DNA from: Conchocele bisecta
Lineage: Eukaryota; Mollusca; Bivalvia; Lucinida; Thyasiridae
Reading direction: 5' to 3'
Length of the DNA: 64,000 bases
Assembly: GCA_029237695.1 (NCBI GenBank)
Contig: JAQRGA010000118.1
Coordinates: 1-64,000 of the forward strand
Positions 42,210-54,570 of the stretch are shown in pieces. The notes under the pieces were generated by a model, which made no database searches, was not told the DNA's origin, and worked only from the letters and a program-made list of their open reading frames with translations. The translations under genes were made by a program, and so were the position numbers. The number at the start of each line of letters is the position of its first letter. Within the stretch, counting starts at the first letter, position 1.

Positions 42210-45180
42210 TAGTTTAATAAAAAATATGTTAATCGAGTTGATCTGTAGAACACATCTACTGTTTGTGTTGGTAATATATGTATGCACAAAACATGTGTAA
42301 AGCCGATGAGTTTTCACCAGTACGTTATGTACGTAAATATATGTAGATTATGGCTTTTATATGTAGACCGAACCACAAATTGGGATATTAATATTTTGCC
42401 GAAAGATTATTTAATACAGATTTCATGATATCAGTATATGCTATATCTGCATACCTCCTACCACAAGTACATCCTGGTTTAGCGGAAATTGCTCGTTCAG
42501 TCAATACTAGGATGCGGTCGCAATAGCAATGCAGCAGACAACAACTTGGTGTATGCGTTGTATATTTATGGCATGTAATTTAGCTTATGCGCTAACGTCA
42601 TTTGACGTTCACTGTTGACCTTGGGGCAGCTATAGAAAGAAAGTATGTATCGCAAATATGCAAACATTATGGCATGGGTAACCGAAAATACAACAACTCG
42701 ACGAAATATTGCAATTTATAATGTTTATGTCATAGACGGAATTACGGAAATAAGCGAAGGAACGAAAAGGAGATTGTTTTACCTCTTGGCATGCTGCACA
42801 TTCTGAGTTGATATTATATTATCAAAGAATAGTTCTGTTTTGGTTTATGATGTACAATAACACTACCATAACACAGTATCCATATAATTAGTAGTATTAA
42901 TGCGCACTGTAAGCACATGGTGCATGCATACTAGTTGGGGCATCGAACATAGAGCTGAAAATATTATACTTCTATTTTCTGTCTGTCCAAAGGCAGCTGC
43001 TGTGCGGCTATTTTTATTCAGAATATTGATAATATACCGAAATTAGATCGCATACGATATAATAGGTAATAGTGATAATAAATTATTTTTCAACAGACAC
43101 CGAGGCGCAAGTATTTCATGATGTGTGTGGAAAACCAAAGCACGATGATACATTCTATATATAACACGTCAGCATCCATCATACTGTGTCACGAGACATT
43201 AATCGACAGATGTACGTCAATATAGTGGTTTATCCAGCTCCATTATTCATGTTGCCTATTAGTCTTCATGTTTCGTGATCGAGGTTTATATTCCTAGTTC
43301 TATGTATTATCTTTTAAAATGTGCTAAGCAACCCATGCGAAGAAATTCTTTCTGTGGCCGTTTCATAAATCTCATTATCTTTGTGCATGGTATGCTATGG
43401 ACAATATATAACTAGATACCAAAAGGGGACACATGAATACATGTACAGAAGAAACTAACGCGATAAATCAGGTTAAACACACAACACGCACGCAGGGGTG
43501 ATCGATGAGCTTTCAACGTGGCACAAACATGCATTCCGCGACCAGCAGTTGGAGTATTGATGTAATGTATGTTGGTTTAATACTAACAGTGCTTACATTT
43601 CTGAATCATAACCTGATGGCCATGTAATTCATGCTTATGAAAAACACCTACCATACCAGAACATATATATGATAGATAAGTAATAAAACACTCGCCTGTG
43701 TATACAACTAGTTTATGTAAATGAGTGTGCTACATGAGCGTGTGGCATATCAATTCCATATTGGGTTGTAATTATTAATCGCTCATCTGCACTAAAACTA
43801 GAAACAGATTGAATCACTTAAGTCCGGCTAAGCATGCATGTGCATGGACAATGGAACATAGAAAATAATACATTCGATAGATCGAACACCACTTCCTGAC
43901 CTGGAAAATAAGGATAATGTACAAAATACGAGCAGGTATGCCGAGCTTTAAATGAGGCACTAAAATGGATTCCATGATTAGCTGTACACATAGAATATCA
44001 CGCAATCAGCTAGAGATAGAATGTAAATCGCTTAGTATACGTTGTTTTGGTAGTAATGTTCGGCGAGAGTCGTGGATATCTTGACATTGTATGTAATGTT
44101 ACTGATCAAAACACACATGATAACCCTCTTACTTGCTTTGCCATCATATTTCCCTGATTTCAGTACTCAACATAAAGTAAACAATGAATAAGGACACACT
44201 ATTAAATGGAGTAAGTGATATATAATGTTAACTACGTGTTTAAACAGGTATTTCTACTCATATACTTCATAGCATATGTTGGTTGCATGGACTGTCATGT
44301 ATATTACATGGTTACGTACACAAAGTGGTAATAACAAAACACGGTACAACAGTTATATAATGTTGACACTTCTACCTTTCATTTATTCTCATCTGGCGGT
44401 AACATTGCGTATAGATTAAATTGTCGCTGAAAGTACATGCATGATGTTTTTTTATATTGTATTAATTGGCTGTATTACATACGTTCGCATAAACTTGATA
44501 TTTGTCTTATATATATTGTTCAGTTTGTTACTCAGGTAGACGTCATTTCTGGAACAGTATACCGTGCATGGTACTGCATGAGACAAAATACAAAATGGAA
44601 TAGCACATGATACAATATGTTATAATCTTAGGACAGATACATTATTGCTAATGAGCTTTGGTAGAGGATATTACACATTTAATCATCAAACAAATACATG
44701 TACCGTCCACAAATCGCATGAGTGCAATGTATGCTAAATATAAAATAGGGTAATACTATGTATTACAGCTTCTAGTCATACTAAACCATATACATGTACA
44801 TATATAATAAACATTTATCATTTTCATTATGGTGATTCAGTTTCATTGCTACGCATATTGTACGAAATAATCTTGAAAGTGTGCAAATCATATTTGCATC
44901 AAACGATTTTTGAGAAACTTTTTGCTGCATGTAAATGTTAAAGCGTCAAAGCTGATCGTATGCTCTCGTTTGATAGGTTGTGTGTAATACGTGAATAGCT
45001 CTGAATTCCAAGAAATGGCTGTTCAAATTTCACAGTGATAGATATCTTAAATATGCAAAGTAATACGACGTGTACGGTCCTTTCTATGCTTTTACATATT
45101 TTGGTGGGACAATTGCAGTTTTGAACGGGTATGTGACACCAACATTGCTATCGTAGTTATAAATATAGTTTATGAAAGTC
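42210..45180. other. AT-rich interior of the candidate host transposon
   Basis: Three kilobases with no frame longer than about 63 codons, no splice-bounded exon, no tandem array and no hairpin that I could define. Probably non-autonomous transposon filler. Confidence 0.5.
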
Positions 45181-45949
45181 GTACAATATGGCGGCCATTT
45201 TGGATTGACACACTTTTCTTTTCATCGTAAAATTGGTTTATAAGCATTGTATAAGCATTGTTATCACGTGTCAGAATTGTGCTTACATTAACCATGCTGT
45301 GACTGCTGAAACAGCGACGTTGCATATAAATATCCCAGAAACTGGATATACATTTCATAAGGTCGGCTATATTGTATATGCGATATAACACGTTTATACC
45401 ACAAATGATATGTTTTTGGTGCGTATTATTATTAATACATGTACCAATATGCTAAACACCTTGGAACTATGTAAACCTGTTTCCACTATGTAAAACTGCT
45501 TCCACAATACGATATGCCCCTACATGTAGTAATACAAGTATTATTTCAATGGCGGCCATCTTTTTTATGCAAATTACTAGGCTTAGGCTACTACTTCTGA
45601 AGGTCTATCATGCGGAAATATATAGAGTATATATGTTTAGTCACATTGGCAACACAAATCTTTGGTGAACAGAGATGGTACTAAAATCATATTGTATACC
45701 GGTACGCCCAGGTCCTAATCAGTAATGCTGCTAAATTCGTAGTGTTAGCGGCTAGAATATGGTCATCATTAAAAGGAAGAAACCACAGTCGTATTGATGA
45801 AAAATACGATTTACAAGATACCTCATTGGCGCCGCCATTACTCCACACAAAACTATAGTACCCTGACATGGATCACTTCACAATAGCACACGATATACAA
45901 GTATAAACACCATACATGCACAGGGTGACCCAACAAAGTATAGGTTACC

Positions 45950-46150
45950 ATACCTGCTTAGACTCTCCTATATTTGGCGCACACTTTTGGAGCCTGAATA
46001 AATAATTTATCAAAATTCGAAACTATAAACCAGACCGACGACCATCGGCCTGCTTCTTTACAGGGCAATATATCCCGGTTATGGAAGGTGTTCGAGCCAA
46101 TTCCCATCCTTAAATATAAGCCGAATCGAATCGGGTGTCACAAAACAACG
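45950..46150 (-). repeat. dispersed 200-bp repeat, inverted copy
   Basis: Contains CGACGACCATCGGCCTGCTT and CGAGCCAATTCCCATCCTTA; the same sequence in the opposite orientation is at 60,350-60,560, and a part (GGGTGGGAATTGGCTCGGAC) is at 54,490-54,560. Likely a transposon terminus. Confidence 0.75.
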
Positions 46151-46172
46151 GGAATACAATACATGTAGTACA

Positions 46173-46673
46173 TTAAAGGTACATGCCCAGTCAGTAGACA
46201 CAACATGTTCTTTATAGGAATTAAATAAGTGTATAAGTGTGTCAATATTCCACCTGTTCTAAAGATTACGAGTGCCCGCTATACAGATATAATCATTTAG
46301 TAATATTTATTTTACTGATAGTGACGCGCGGTGGCATCAGGCTATTTTCATATGCAAATGAGGCATGGTATTTTTTACTTAGTTATACTAATTAAATGCG
46401 TCTCTTGAAAAAATAATATTTTCGACAGATTATAAAGTATGATAATTGAACATCAAAAAATAAATATGCAGTATGTCCGTTAACATTTTAAGGAAACACG
46501 GTTATCGCCCTTGCTATCAGTGTGGAAAGTTACGTCTGATATAAAATGTATAATAATGTCGACCAATACATGGTGTAATGGTGAATTAATGTTTATTTTG
46601 CCAGAACATGTCTCGGATGATGCCTCTGATATAAAGGACAGTTTGTGCCTACTGGGTGGGCATGGACCTTTAA
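46173..46673. mobile_element. TTAA MITE, full-length copy 4
   Basis: TTAAAGGTACATGCCCAGTC at the left, GGGTGGGCATGGACCTTTAA at the right; collinear with copy 2 at 10,983. Confidence 0.85.
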
Positions 46674-46987
46674 TACGGTACTTGAGATGTGCAATTTACA
46701 ATTCTGCATGCATATGTTGTTATGTCCCTTATATCACTTACATGCTACGTGTGGCCCGACATTATTTATTTCCCAAAGTAAAGGTTCAGTTATATTCTGT
46801 TTTGTTCATAATGACTGCTATAACACGTACTGGCGAGATTGGACAGTGACCTGATTACATAGCGTGAATTAGTGTTGTGTACTGTTGTTGTTTAGGAGTA
46901 CATGTATGGAAATGGGGCGTATGGCGTCTGTGCCCAGTTTAGACATTGATAAGCCTGCGCATCCGGGCATTATGGTACCTACACGTA

Positions 46988-47215
46988 ACAGTGGAACCTC
47001 TCTAAACCGGGCACCCTGGGAGGACCCCAGGGTGTCCGGTTTAGAGATGTTCCACTGTAAATCAGGCATATGACCATTCTGAAGCGTATGTGTGTGCTTT
47101 GCAATCAAGAACATATATTATCGTCCGAGATAAATGACCACGAAACCCATCAAAAATACGATCACATATGTTTATATGGTGTTCGGTTTAGAGAGGTTCC
47201 GCTGTACATTATTCT
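46988..47215. repeat. CTCTCTAAACCGGACACC foldback copy
   Basis: GTGGAACCTCTCTAAACCGG / CCGGTTTAGAGATGTTCCAC at 46,990-47,058, followed by a second half-site GGTTTAGAGAGGTTCCGCTG at about 47,188. Confidence 0.8.
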
Positions 47216-47337
47216 CACTGAAACATCTGTTTTGTCAGTATGTGTCTGACAAACAGTGTAGATCATTAAGGAGGTACCTTATCATGCTGCAGAAAACAAT
47301 ATAACAGACCACAAATATAGCACATTATTTCGTATTG

Positions 47338-47428
47338 TCCATGAAAACACATCTTGGCATTTCATTAGAATTGTCTCCAAGGAGACAATTCTAAGGAAAT
47401 ACCAAGATATGTTTTCATTTCGAAGCAA
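47338..47428. repeat. hairpin
   Basis: TGAAAACACATCTTGGCATT and complementary AATACCAAGATATGTTTTCA around TTAGAATTGTCTCCAAGGAG and its complement; stem about 40 bp. Confidence 0.85.
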
Positions 47429-47429
47429 A

Positions 47430-48415
47430 CTATTCATTAATTGCGGTATGTTGATGTGTAAACAGTAGTGTGGTTTTATTTTACCCAATTAATATTTTGC
47501 AATACCCAATTGCTTCAGAAATGATTGAGTTACAATACTCAATTACTAATTCCTTATCTGGAGCGCTGCTATATATACTGTCATGTGATTTTTTCCCGTC
47601 ACCTGCGGTCACAGCCACATATGTGTAAACGTCCATCCAAGCATGAAGATACAGTGTAGATATCGTCCTAATATTATAAACGCTAGTTCGCAAATTAACC
47701 ACAAACTAAATTTGTCACCTGTATGTGTACGCATGGTTACCGTTTGACGTGTGTTACCAGTGCAGTTCATAGGTAGTATGTGTTACTACAGGTAGATTTT
47801 GTGTGTCAGGTATGGTAAATTGGTTAATACTTTCCTAATTATGTTTACAATCAAGCAGAAAGTCATAGAAATGACAATTGACCAACAAAAACAAAAGAAA
47901 ATCGCCTCGTTTTGGTGCCGACGAACTTTTTAACATTGAGCATATTAATTCTTAAAACTAGTTAAATGTAAGAACTTTATATCCAGAACAAAAACGTCAA
48001 ACTCGCATTTTTTTTAAACACATCCTGCCTAGATCCGCCCTTGAACATAGTTAGTATTTGGTATAAACATATTTTATTAAATAATAATTACATCATTTTC
48101 AGTTAGTATTTGTTATTGATGGTCGTGCATACCGTAATAACCCTTAAGTATTCGCACAGCATTTATCTGGTGAAACATATAAATCCCACATGTGTGAGCC
48201 TGCCAATAGTTAGGCTTACTATGGCAGTACTGGCTTAATCATAATAACAATGTATTTGCATATAAGTTGTTATTATTTAATTTGGGTTTCCCAAAACAAA
48301 TTGTGTCCGGAAATTTACAGTTAACACGGTAGTGTAAATCTTCCGGTGGAAATAATTAGATCCCGTTTCATATCAACTGCGTGATGGATATATGACAAAC
48401 GGGGTCTGTTGTATA
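47430..48415. other. no supported gene
   Basis: AT-rich, with no exon or defined repeat recognised. Confidence 0.4.
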
Positions 48416-48419
48416 GAGG

Positions 48420-49715
48420 AGCTTACATTTGTGATGATTTAACATGGCATTTATTAATTATTTGTGATGATTTAACATGGCATTTATTGACTATTTGTGA
48501 TTATTTAATATGGTATTTATTAACTATTTGCGATGATTTAACATGGTATTTATTAACTATTTGTGATGATTTAACATGGCATTTATTGACTATTTGTGAT
48601 GATTTAACATGGCATTTATAACTATTTGTGATGATTTGATATGGCATTTATTAACTATTTGTGATGATTTAACATGGTATTTATTAACTTTTTGTGATGA
48701 TTTAATATGGTATTTATTAACTATTTGTGATGATTTAATATAGCATTTATTAATTATTTGTGTTGATTTAACATGGTATTTATTAACTTTTTGTGATGAT
48801 TTAATATGGTATTTATTAACAATTTGTGATGATTTAATATGGTATTTATTGACTATTTGTGATGATTTAACATGGCATTTATTAACTATTTGTGATGATT
48901 TAACATGGTATTTATTAACTTTTTGTGATGATTTAATATGGTATTTATTAACTATTTGTGATGATTTAATATGGTATTTATTAACTATTTGTGATGATTT
49001 AATATAGCATTTATTAATTATTTGTGCTGATTTAACATGGTATTTATTAACTTTTTGTGATGATTTAATATGGTATTTATTAACTATTTGTGATGATTTA
49101 ATATGGTATTTATTAACTATTTGTGATGATTTAATATAGCATTTATTAATTATTTGTGCTGATTTAACATGGTATTTATTAACTTTTTGTGATGATTTAA
49201 TATGGTATTTATTAACTATTTGTGATGATTTAATATGGTATTTATTGACTATTTGTGATGATTTAACATGGCATTTATTAACTATTTGTGATGATTTAAC
49301 ATGGTATTTATTAACTTTTTGTGATGATTTAATATGGTATTTATTAACTATTTGTGATGATTTAATATGGTATTTATTAACTATTTGTGATGATTTAATA
49401 TGGTATTTATTGACTGTTTGTGATGATTTAACATGGCATTTATTAACTATTTGTGATGATTTAACATGGTATTTATTAACTTTTGTGATGATTTAATATG
49501 GTATTTATTAACTATTTGTGATGATTTAATATGGTATTTATTAACTATTTGTGATGATTTAACATAGCATTTATTAACTATTTGTGATGATTTAATATGG
49601 TATTTATTAACTACTTGTGATGATTTAATATGACATTTATTAACTATTTGTGATGATTTAATATGGTATTTATTAACTATTTGTGATGATTTAATATGGT
49701 ATTTATTAACAATTT
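48420..49715. repeat. 33-bp satellite, about 39 copies
   Basis: Unit CTATTTGTGATGATTTAACA plus TGGCATTTATTGA. Because 33 is a multiple of 3, one frame reads an 11-residue repeat (ICDDLTWHLLT) and gives 70-83 codon ORFs; variant units with a TAG (ATATAGCATTT) or single-base deletions close them. Not a gene. Confidence 0.95.
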
Positions 49716-49794
49716 TATCCCTAGATATCTGAGCATTTATGGATTATTCCATATTGTTCTTGTGGGGCTATTCAATGGTTAGAAAGCGGGTATT

Positions 49795-49938
49795 TTATTT
49801 GTCTGATATAAAATGTAATAATGGCAATCAATACGTGGGGTAATTGTGAATGAATGTTCATTTGGCCAGAAAATGTCTCAGATTATTTCCCTGATATTAA
49901 TAACATTGTGTGCCTACTGAGTGGGCATGCACCTTTAA
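49795..49938. mobile_element. TTAA MITE, right-end fragment
   Basis: GTCTGATATAAAATGTAATA to GAGTGGGCATGCACCTTTAA; the left part is absent. Confidence 0.75.
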
Positions 49939-50129
49939 AATGAGAAAATCTCGCGACATATTCGGATGAGACTGCTCGTTACAAGCCGGTTCAACTGGAT
50001 ATATAGTGTATTTTCTGCATATTGTTCATTATCAACTGTGGGGTTGACATATGGTAGGAAGCAATTCATAGATATCGAGAGACACACTCAGCACACACGT
50101 CATAACATCCTGATCAACTGTGTTGTTGT

Positions 50130-50345
50130 CACTGACAACTGAGGCTTATTGGATGTGTGATCAGTGTAGCTCCTTGTCCAATACACACTCCCGTAGTCTG
50201 ATAACGATCTACATTGATTGTTAGAAGCATGAAGGATGTCTCATTGACATAATTTCGAACAGTGCAGATCCTGATCAGACTGTTCGGATGCACAGGCTCA
50301 TCTGGATCTACTATAGGCGCAACATCCATAAGCCCCATTTCTCAA
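50130..50345 (-). repeat. dispersed repeat, inverted copy of the 12,590 family
   Basis: GAAGGATGTCTCATTGACAT, GTGCAGATCCTGATCAGACT and ATAAGCCCCATTTCTCAAGC match the family in reverse. Confidence 0.65.
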
Positions 50346-50940
50346 GCCACATTTCAGTTTACATTAGAACGGTTTGCAGACATAACGTTTGTTCTTTATA
50401 GTTATTTACCAAGTATACCCGTGAACATATATGGATGACACTCGACGGTGGAACTGAGCAATGTGGATTAACGTGGTGCTGATTCTCTTAGGAGGATGCT
50501 GTCTATTAACAACAGGTGACCTATGACCTCTATTGTTATAGACTAACATATTGACCAAGTCCATGCTGAATATTAGATGCAGAAATGTAATCTTCCGATT
50601 TACTTCCGTACTGTCTGTAGTACATATGTTACAGATAGCTATGGGAGTAAATTTATTTTGTCTCAACTAGCTGAAGATACACCATTTTTATCACCGAAAA
50701 ATATTTGCTCTTCTTTCTCATAAAAGATATATACTATATAATATATTGCTACATGACTGCCGTTGTTCGACACCGCTCATAGCCGTGTTAAAACAAACAG
50801 CGCGTGATGTTTGACCATGGCTGTAGACAATGCTCTTTTCGGGTCAAGCCAACACCAACGTAACGCATGTGTCTCACGATGTTACTAGAACGCGCCATTA
50901 CGTCACCAGCGTTAGAATGGAGAAGATTATGAAAATACCG
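50346..50940. other. no supported gene
   Basis: Nothing recognised beyond an 86-codon - strand frame at 50,406-50,666 without domain signal. Confidence 0.35.
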
Positions 50941-50995
50941 AAAGTACTGTATATATGCTCAATTTATACGATATTTCCGACGGTAATGTAACAAT

Positions 50996-51165
50996 AGCGT
51001 TCGACCATGTCCGGCCGTGTGTAAACGTTTGCCGTGGCTCTCGGCAAATGTTTAAACCCCAAGGTCGTAGGAACTGTTTGAACCCCAATGCCGTAGGCCG
51101 GGGGTTCAACATTTTCCGAGTGTCACGGCAAACATTTACCCACGGCTGGACATGGTCGAACCTTA
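50996..51165. repeat. long hairpin element
   Basis: Arms GTTCGACCATGTCCGGCCGT to TTTGCCGTG and CACGGCAAAC to TGGACATGGTCGAAC; the inner part also pairs (CTCGGCAAATG / CATTTTCCGAG). Confidence 0.85.
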
Positions 51166-51264
51166 TAATAATGTGTTTATTATATACCTATCCACGAATA
51201 CATAGCTATACGACGTAAATAACGGCATACGTTATCAGTAATGGAAACTAGAAAAAGTCGATGG

Positions 51265-51865
51265 CGCGCCATCGCAATATACCCACTTTCCCCAAATGCT
51301 AAGTCCGAAAGGGGGAAGTAATCCATGATGGAGGGTCGGATAAAAAATCCGAATTCACTTTGCGCATCAGCACATCAAAACGAAGCTACGAACCAAATAT
51401 CAGACGCGTAGGTATTAAGGTGAAAAAGTTTTTCGAGTTACAAGGAGTCCGAAAGGGGGAGATAATCCATGATGGAGGGTCGGATGAAAAATCCGAATTC
51501 ACTTTGCGCATCTGCACATGATAACGAAGCTACATAGCAAATATGAGGCGCGTAGGTATGAAGGTGAAAAAGTTTTTCGAGTTGCAAGGAAAAAATGGGA
51601 AATTGTGAGTCCGAAAGGGGGAGATAATCCATGATGGAGGGTCGGATCAAAAATCCGAATTCACTTTGCGCATCTGCACATGATAACGAAGCTACATACC
51701 AAATATCAGGCGCGTAGGTATGAAGGTGAAAAAGTTTTTCGAGTTACAAGAAACGTGATGGACGTACGGACGGACGTACGGACGTACGGACATACGGACG
51801 GACGGACACTCGTGACGAAAACAATATACCCATTTTTTTCTCCAAAAAAGTGGGTATAATAAACA
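51265..51865. repeat. about 150-bp tandem repeat ending in a GGACGTAC minisatellite
   Basis: Three copies of a unit with GTCCGAAAGGGGGAGATAAT, CCATGATGGAGGGTCGGAT, AATTCACTTTGCGCATCTGC and GGTGAAAAAGTTTTTCGAGT, then (GGACGTAC)n at 51,760-51,810. ATACCCACTTT at 51,280 and AAAGTGGGTAT at 51,848 form outer inverted ends, suggesting one mobile unit of about 580 bp. Confidence 0.8.
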
Positions 51866-52079
51866 ATTCCGGGTGAGCTATCAGTAGTTCAGGTATCTAT
51901 CTTCATATGCGCACCTGCCAAACTGCAATGTCATGGTGGAATATCAGTAGTTCCGGTATCTATATTCACATGTGCACCTGCCCAGCTAATGTTGCCCAAT
52001 GCATATGTCTTACCACGTACGGTTTACAAAGTTGATGGAGAATATAATAAATAGAATATTCATAAGTTTGCAATAAATA

Positions 52080-53001
52080 TCATTACAATGTAGGCCATGA
52101 GTTTAGCGCAAAATAAAGCCAGTTTTCTTGCACACAACTGGTTGTTTTATTTTATATATATATATGGCGGAAAACGGCCACGGCTTCAAGTAAAATCCAA
52201 TGAACAAATCAATGCAATGCAAGATAACAAAATGAAGGCGCTGGGAAACAGATACCTTCAATCTGGTACCCGGTATGAAAAGCTTCTCAACATAGCAGTT
52301 TCACAATACAAGTACTGGTGGCAGCTTCAAGACACGCCTTTACCTAATAATAAACCAGGCGGCATGTTTGCAATCATATCCATCACACTATCAATGGACG
52401 AATATTGTACAGTACATAACTTTGGATCAATAAAATCATTCACGCTGTTTCCTTTTGGATAAGACAACTGGTGAATCATACGCCATTAACCATCCTTCTT
52501 TGGCACCAAGCCAATTGGCGACACCCGTAAATTATAAATGGGAATCGCATCAAAAGGACCAACCACCATCCCAGCTACGATTTCTTTGTGTATATGTTTA
52601 TAGGCCTCAACTGGGTTCTCCACAACAGATTTTAAATTTATACAGTCAGTCTTTGTTCTCGGCCCCTGATAGTGAAGTCTAAAACCATATGTGATACCTT
52701 CGATCAATTCAGCTGCCGTAGCATGATCCGGATAAAATGATGCAAAATGTGAAAAAGATTTAACATTAACTGGAGAATTAACGAGAGTTTCCAAATCCAG
52801 ATGGCCCTCTGGGAAGGTAAGGCGGCCTGCTTGCCCGCTGCAACATCCTGGGGCCTGGCACATGTGCCCTGGGGGCAGAGACTCTGGGAACATAATTAGA
52901 CATACCAGAATAGCGTCGACCAGAACAATTCTTAGCTGAATGCGATGCATCACACACCATGCAACGATGAACAAACGCACATGCATTTTTGTAACAAACA
53001 C
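52080..53001 (-). pseudogene. DIRS-like retrotransposon reverse transcriptase, N-terminal remnant
   Basis: Open on the - strand from about 53,001 to 52,486 and ending PIGLVPKKDG, followed directly by an in-frame TAA. The same frame then continues as WRMIHQLSYPKGNSVNDFI, the order of conserved blocks at the start of DIRS/Ngaro-type reverse transcriptases. From about 52,330 the frame has further stops and becomes unrecognisable, so the catalytic palm, RNase H and tyrosine recombinase are missing. It overlaps the end of the gag-like ORF in a different frame, as is common in DIRS elements. Confidence 0.75.
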
Positions 53002-53737
53002 CCTTGTAGTTGTCGTAGCATTTATTGTTCTTTAACGGCATAGACAACACAGACGGTGAATTCGACCCATTCATGTAAAGTAACCACAATTCCTGATCAA
53101 CTGTACCCCACTGCAGTGTAAGATCCCTGGATTTCCTAATCCGAAATTGCTCATCATACATTTTCCAACCAATCCCATGTACCCTACTTGCCCCCATTCT
53201 GATGTTAAACATGTATTTTAACAAACCTGGCACCTCGTCGCCATGCACCTCTGTGTATATACTTGTAAAAATTATGAAAACATCTGTCCACTGCTGTATT
53301 GTTGATACAGATTTTGCCACGTTTTTGCTTTTTAATACCAATTGCCCTTGTTCGAAAGACACATATTTTTCATCTATGTGCCCAGCCGCAGGAGCAAAAA
53401 CCAGCATAGCCAAATCGACTTAGCCGCCATTAATAATGTTTTGCCTCAGCGACTGAGGCACATGATGCCCAAGCGTATTGTGGAAGCTTGGGATTGAAGG
53501 ATTAATATTTTCACTTTCGTCATTCGTTAAACCGCACAAATTGGCTTCAATTGGAGAGCCCTCCAATTCAGCCATACCTGGCGTCATCACTTGACGAGCG
53601 ACCCGAGTGGCTATCGCTTCTACATCCTCCATCGACAGTGACGACGAACAGGCCGGCTGACCTTCCACCTCCTCTGTTGCCAATGTCCCATCCGTCTTAT
53701 GGCTCATGTGCCGCGTCTTACGTTTAGCCTTAGGCAT
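52778..53737 (-). pseudogene. DIRS-like gag protein, one in-frame TAA
   Basis: Begins at ATG 53,737 (MPKAKRKTRHMSHKTDG) and is interrupted by a TAA at 53,420-53,422, after which the same frame continues (VDLAMLVFAPAAGHIDEKYV) to 52,778. The C-terminal half has a Cys/His cluster (NKCYDNYKGVCYKNACAF, HRCMVCDASHSAKNC) of the kind found in nucleocapsid-like ends of DIRS gag proteins, followed by a Pro/Arg-rich tail. It packages the retrotransposon RNA in intact relatives. A longer upstream extension (to 53,893) is hydrophobic and not gag-like. Confidence 0.7.
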
Positions 53738-53929
53738 CCTGCTAAAGACAATACCAACAAACTGTATACAATATATACATATATAATAAAATGTGTGCCA
53801 AAATGTGTCAACACCAATACCATTACTTCCCAATAGCAACAAGAAAATTACAAATAATATCCCCAATTGACAACTTGACATAAAACAACACAATAATTTT
53901 CACTTCCCACAATAACGATATTAAAAATG

Positions 53930-54240
53930 ACTGTAATGATCCTCTAGCTGTCAAAAAGTAGGATAGCAACCAAATTCAATTAATTTGGTTATGGGCAACC
54001 ACAAACAACACAATGCAACAAGAAACCACAAATTTGTATTAATTATGTATGCAACAACCACAATCAAGATGCCCGATGCAACAATATAACAAAATAAATT
54101 TCACTTCCCCAATAAAAAACAATTGCCTGTAATGATACTCTGGCAGTCAAAAAGTAGGATACCAACCAAATTCAATTAATTTGGTTATGGGCAACCACAA
54201 ACAACGCAATACAACAATATTTCAATAACAACGAACCAAT
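53930..54240. repeat. 190-bp direct repeat, two copies
   Basis: GTCAAAAAGTAGGATAGCAA, CCAAATTCAATTAATTTGGT and TATGGGCAACCACAAACAAC occur at about 53,950 and 54,148. Lies upstream of the gag ORF, so may be part of the retrotransposon leader. Confidence 0.75.
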
Positions 54241-54479
54241 CATAAACACAATGTACAATATGAAATTTAAAACAACCAATAATACAAAATATATGTTCTA
54301 AAATTGGGTTAGATGGTAAAACAATTAATTTGTTAAGCGCAAACAATAGTCATTTTTTTTTTAATGACATACACAAACAATATATTTATTCACAGCCTAG
54401 CACATAACATAAAAATGACCCATCATTCCTAGTTACTCAATTGCAGCAGTCAAAGACAAGTAAAACTGCATAATTCATT

Positions 54480-54570
54480 CATTCGTCTCATATTTAAGGG
54501 TGGGAATTGGCTCGGACACCTTCCATACCCGGCATAAGCTAATAGCTCACATAAATAGTCTGGTTCATAT
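54480..54570. repeat. fragment of the GGGTGGGAATTGGCTCG repeat
   Basis: TATTTAAGGGTGGGAATTGG and ACACCTTCCATACCCGG match 60,375-60,420. Its position upstream of the DIRS remnant suggests that the dispersed repeat is a terminus of that element. Confidence 0.6.

Larger units (their letters stand above)
28141..45717. mobile_element. candidate ORF-free transposon with inverted ends, host of the nested Polinton
   Basis: Left 28,141-28,285 (TAGGCCCTGGGCG, ACCAAAGATTTTTGGTGCCA, TAATTTGCATAAACAAGATG) is matched in reverse by 45,545-45,717 (CATCTTTTTTATGCAAATTA, TGGCAACACAAATCTTTGGT, CGCCCAGGTCCTA). CAAGATGGCNGCCAT-type motifs recur inside both ends (28,268; 28,425; 28,618; 28,791; 45,186; 45,550). 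Without the Polinton it would be about 4.7 kb. Interior 28,300-29,300 and 42,210-45,180 is AT-rich and has no supported gene. A solo left end lies at 5505-5640. Target duplication not clear. Confidence 0.5.
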
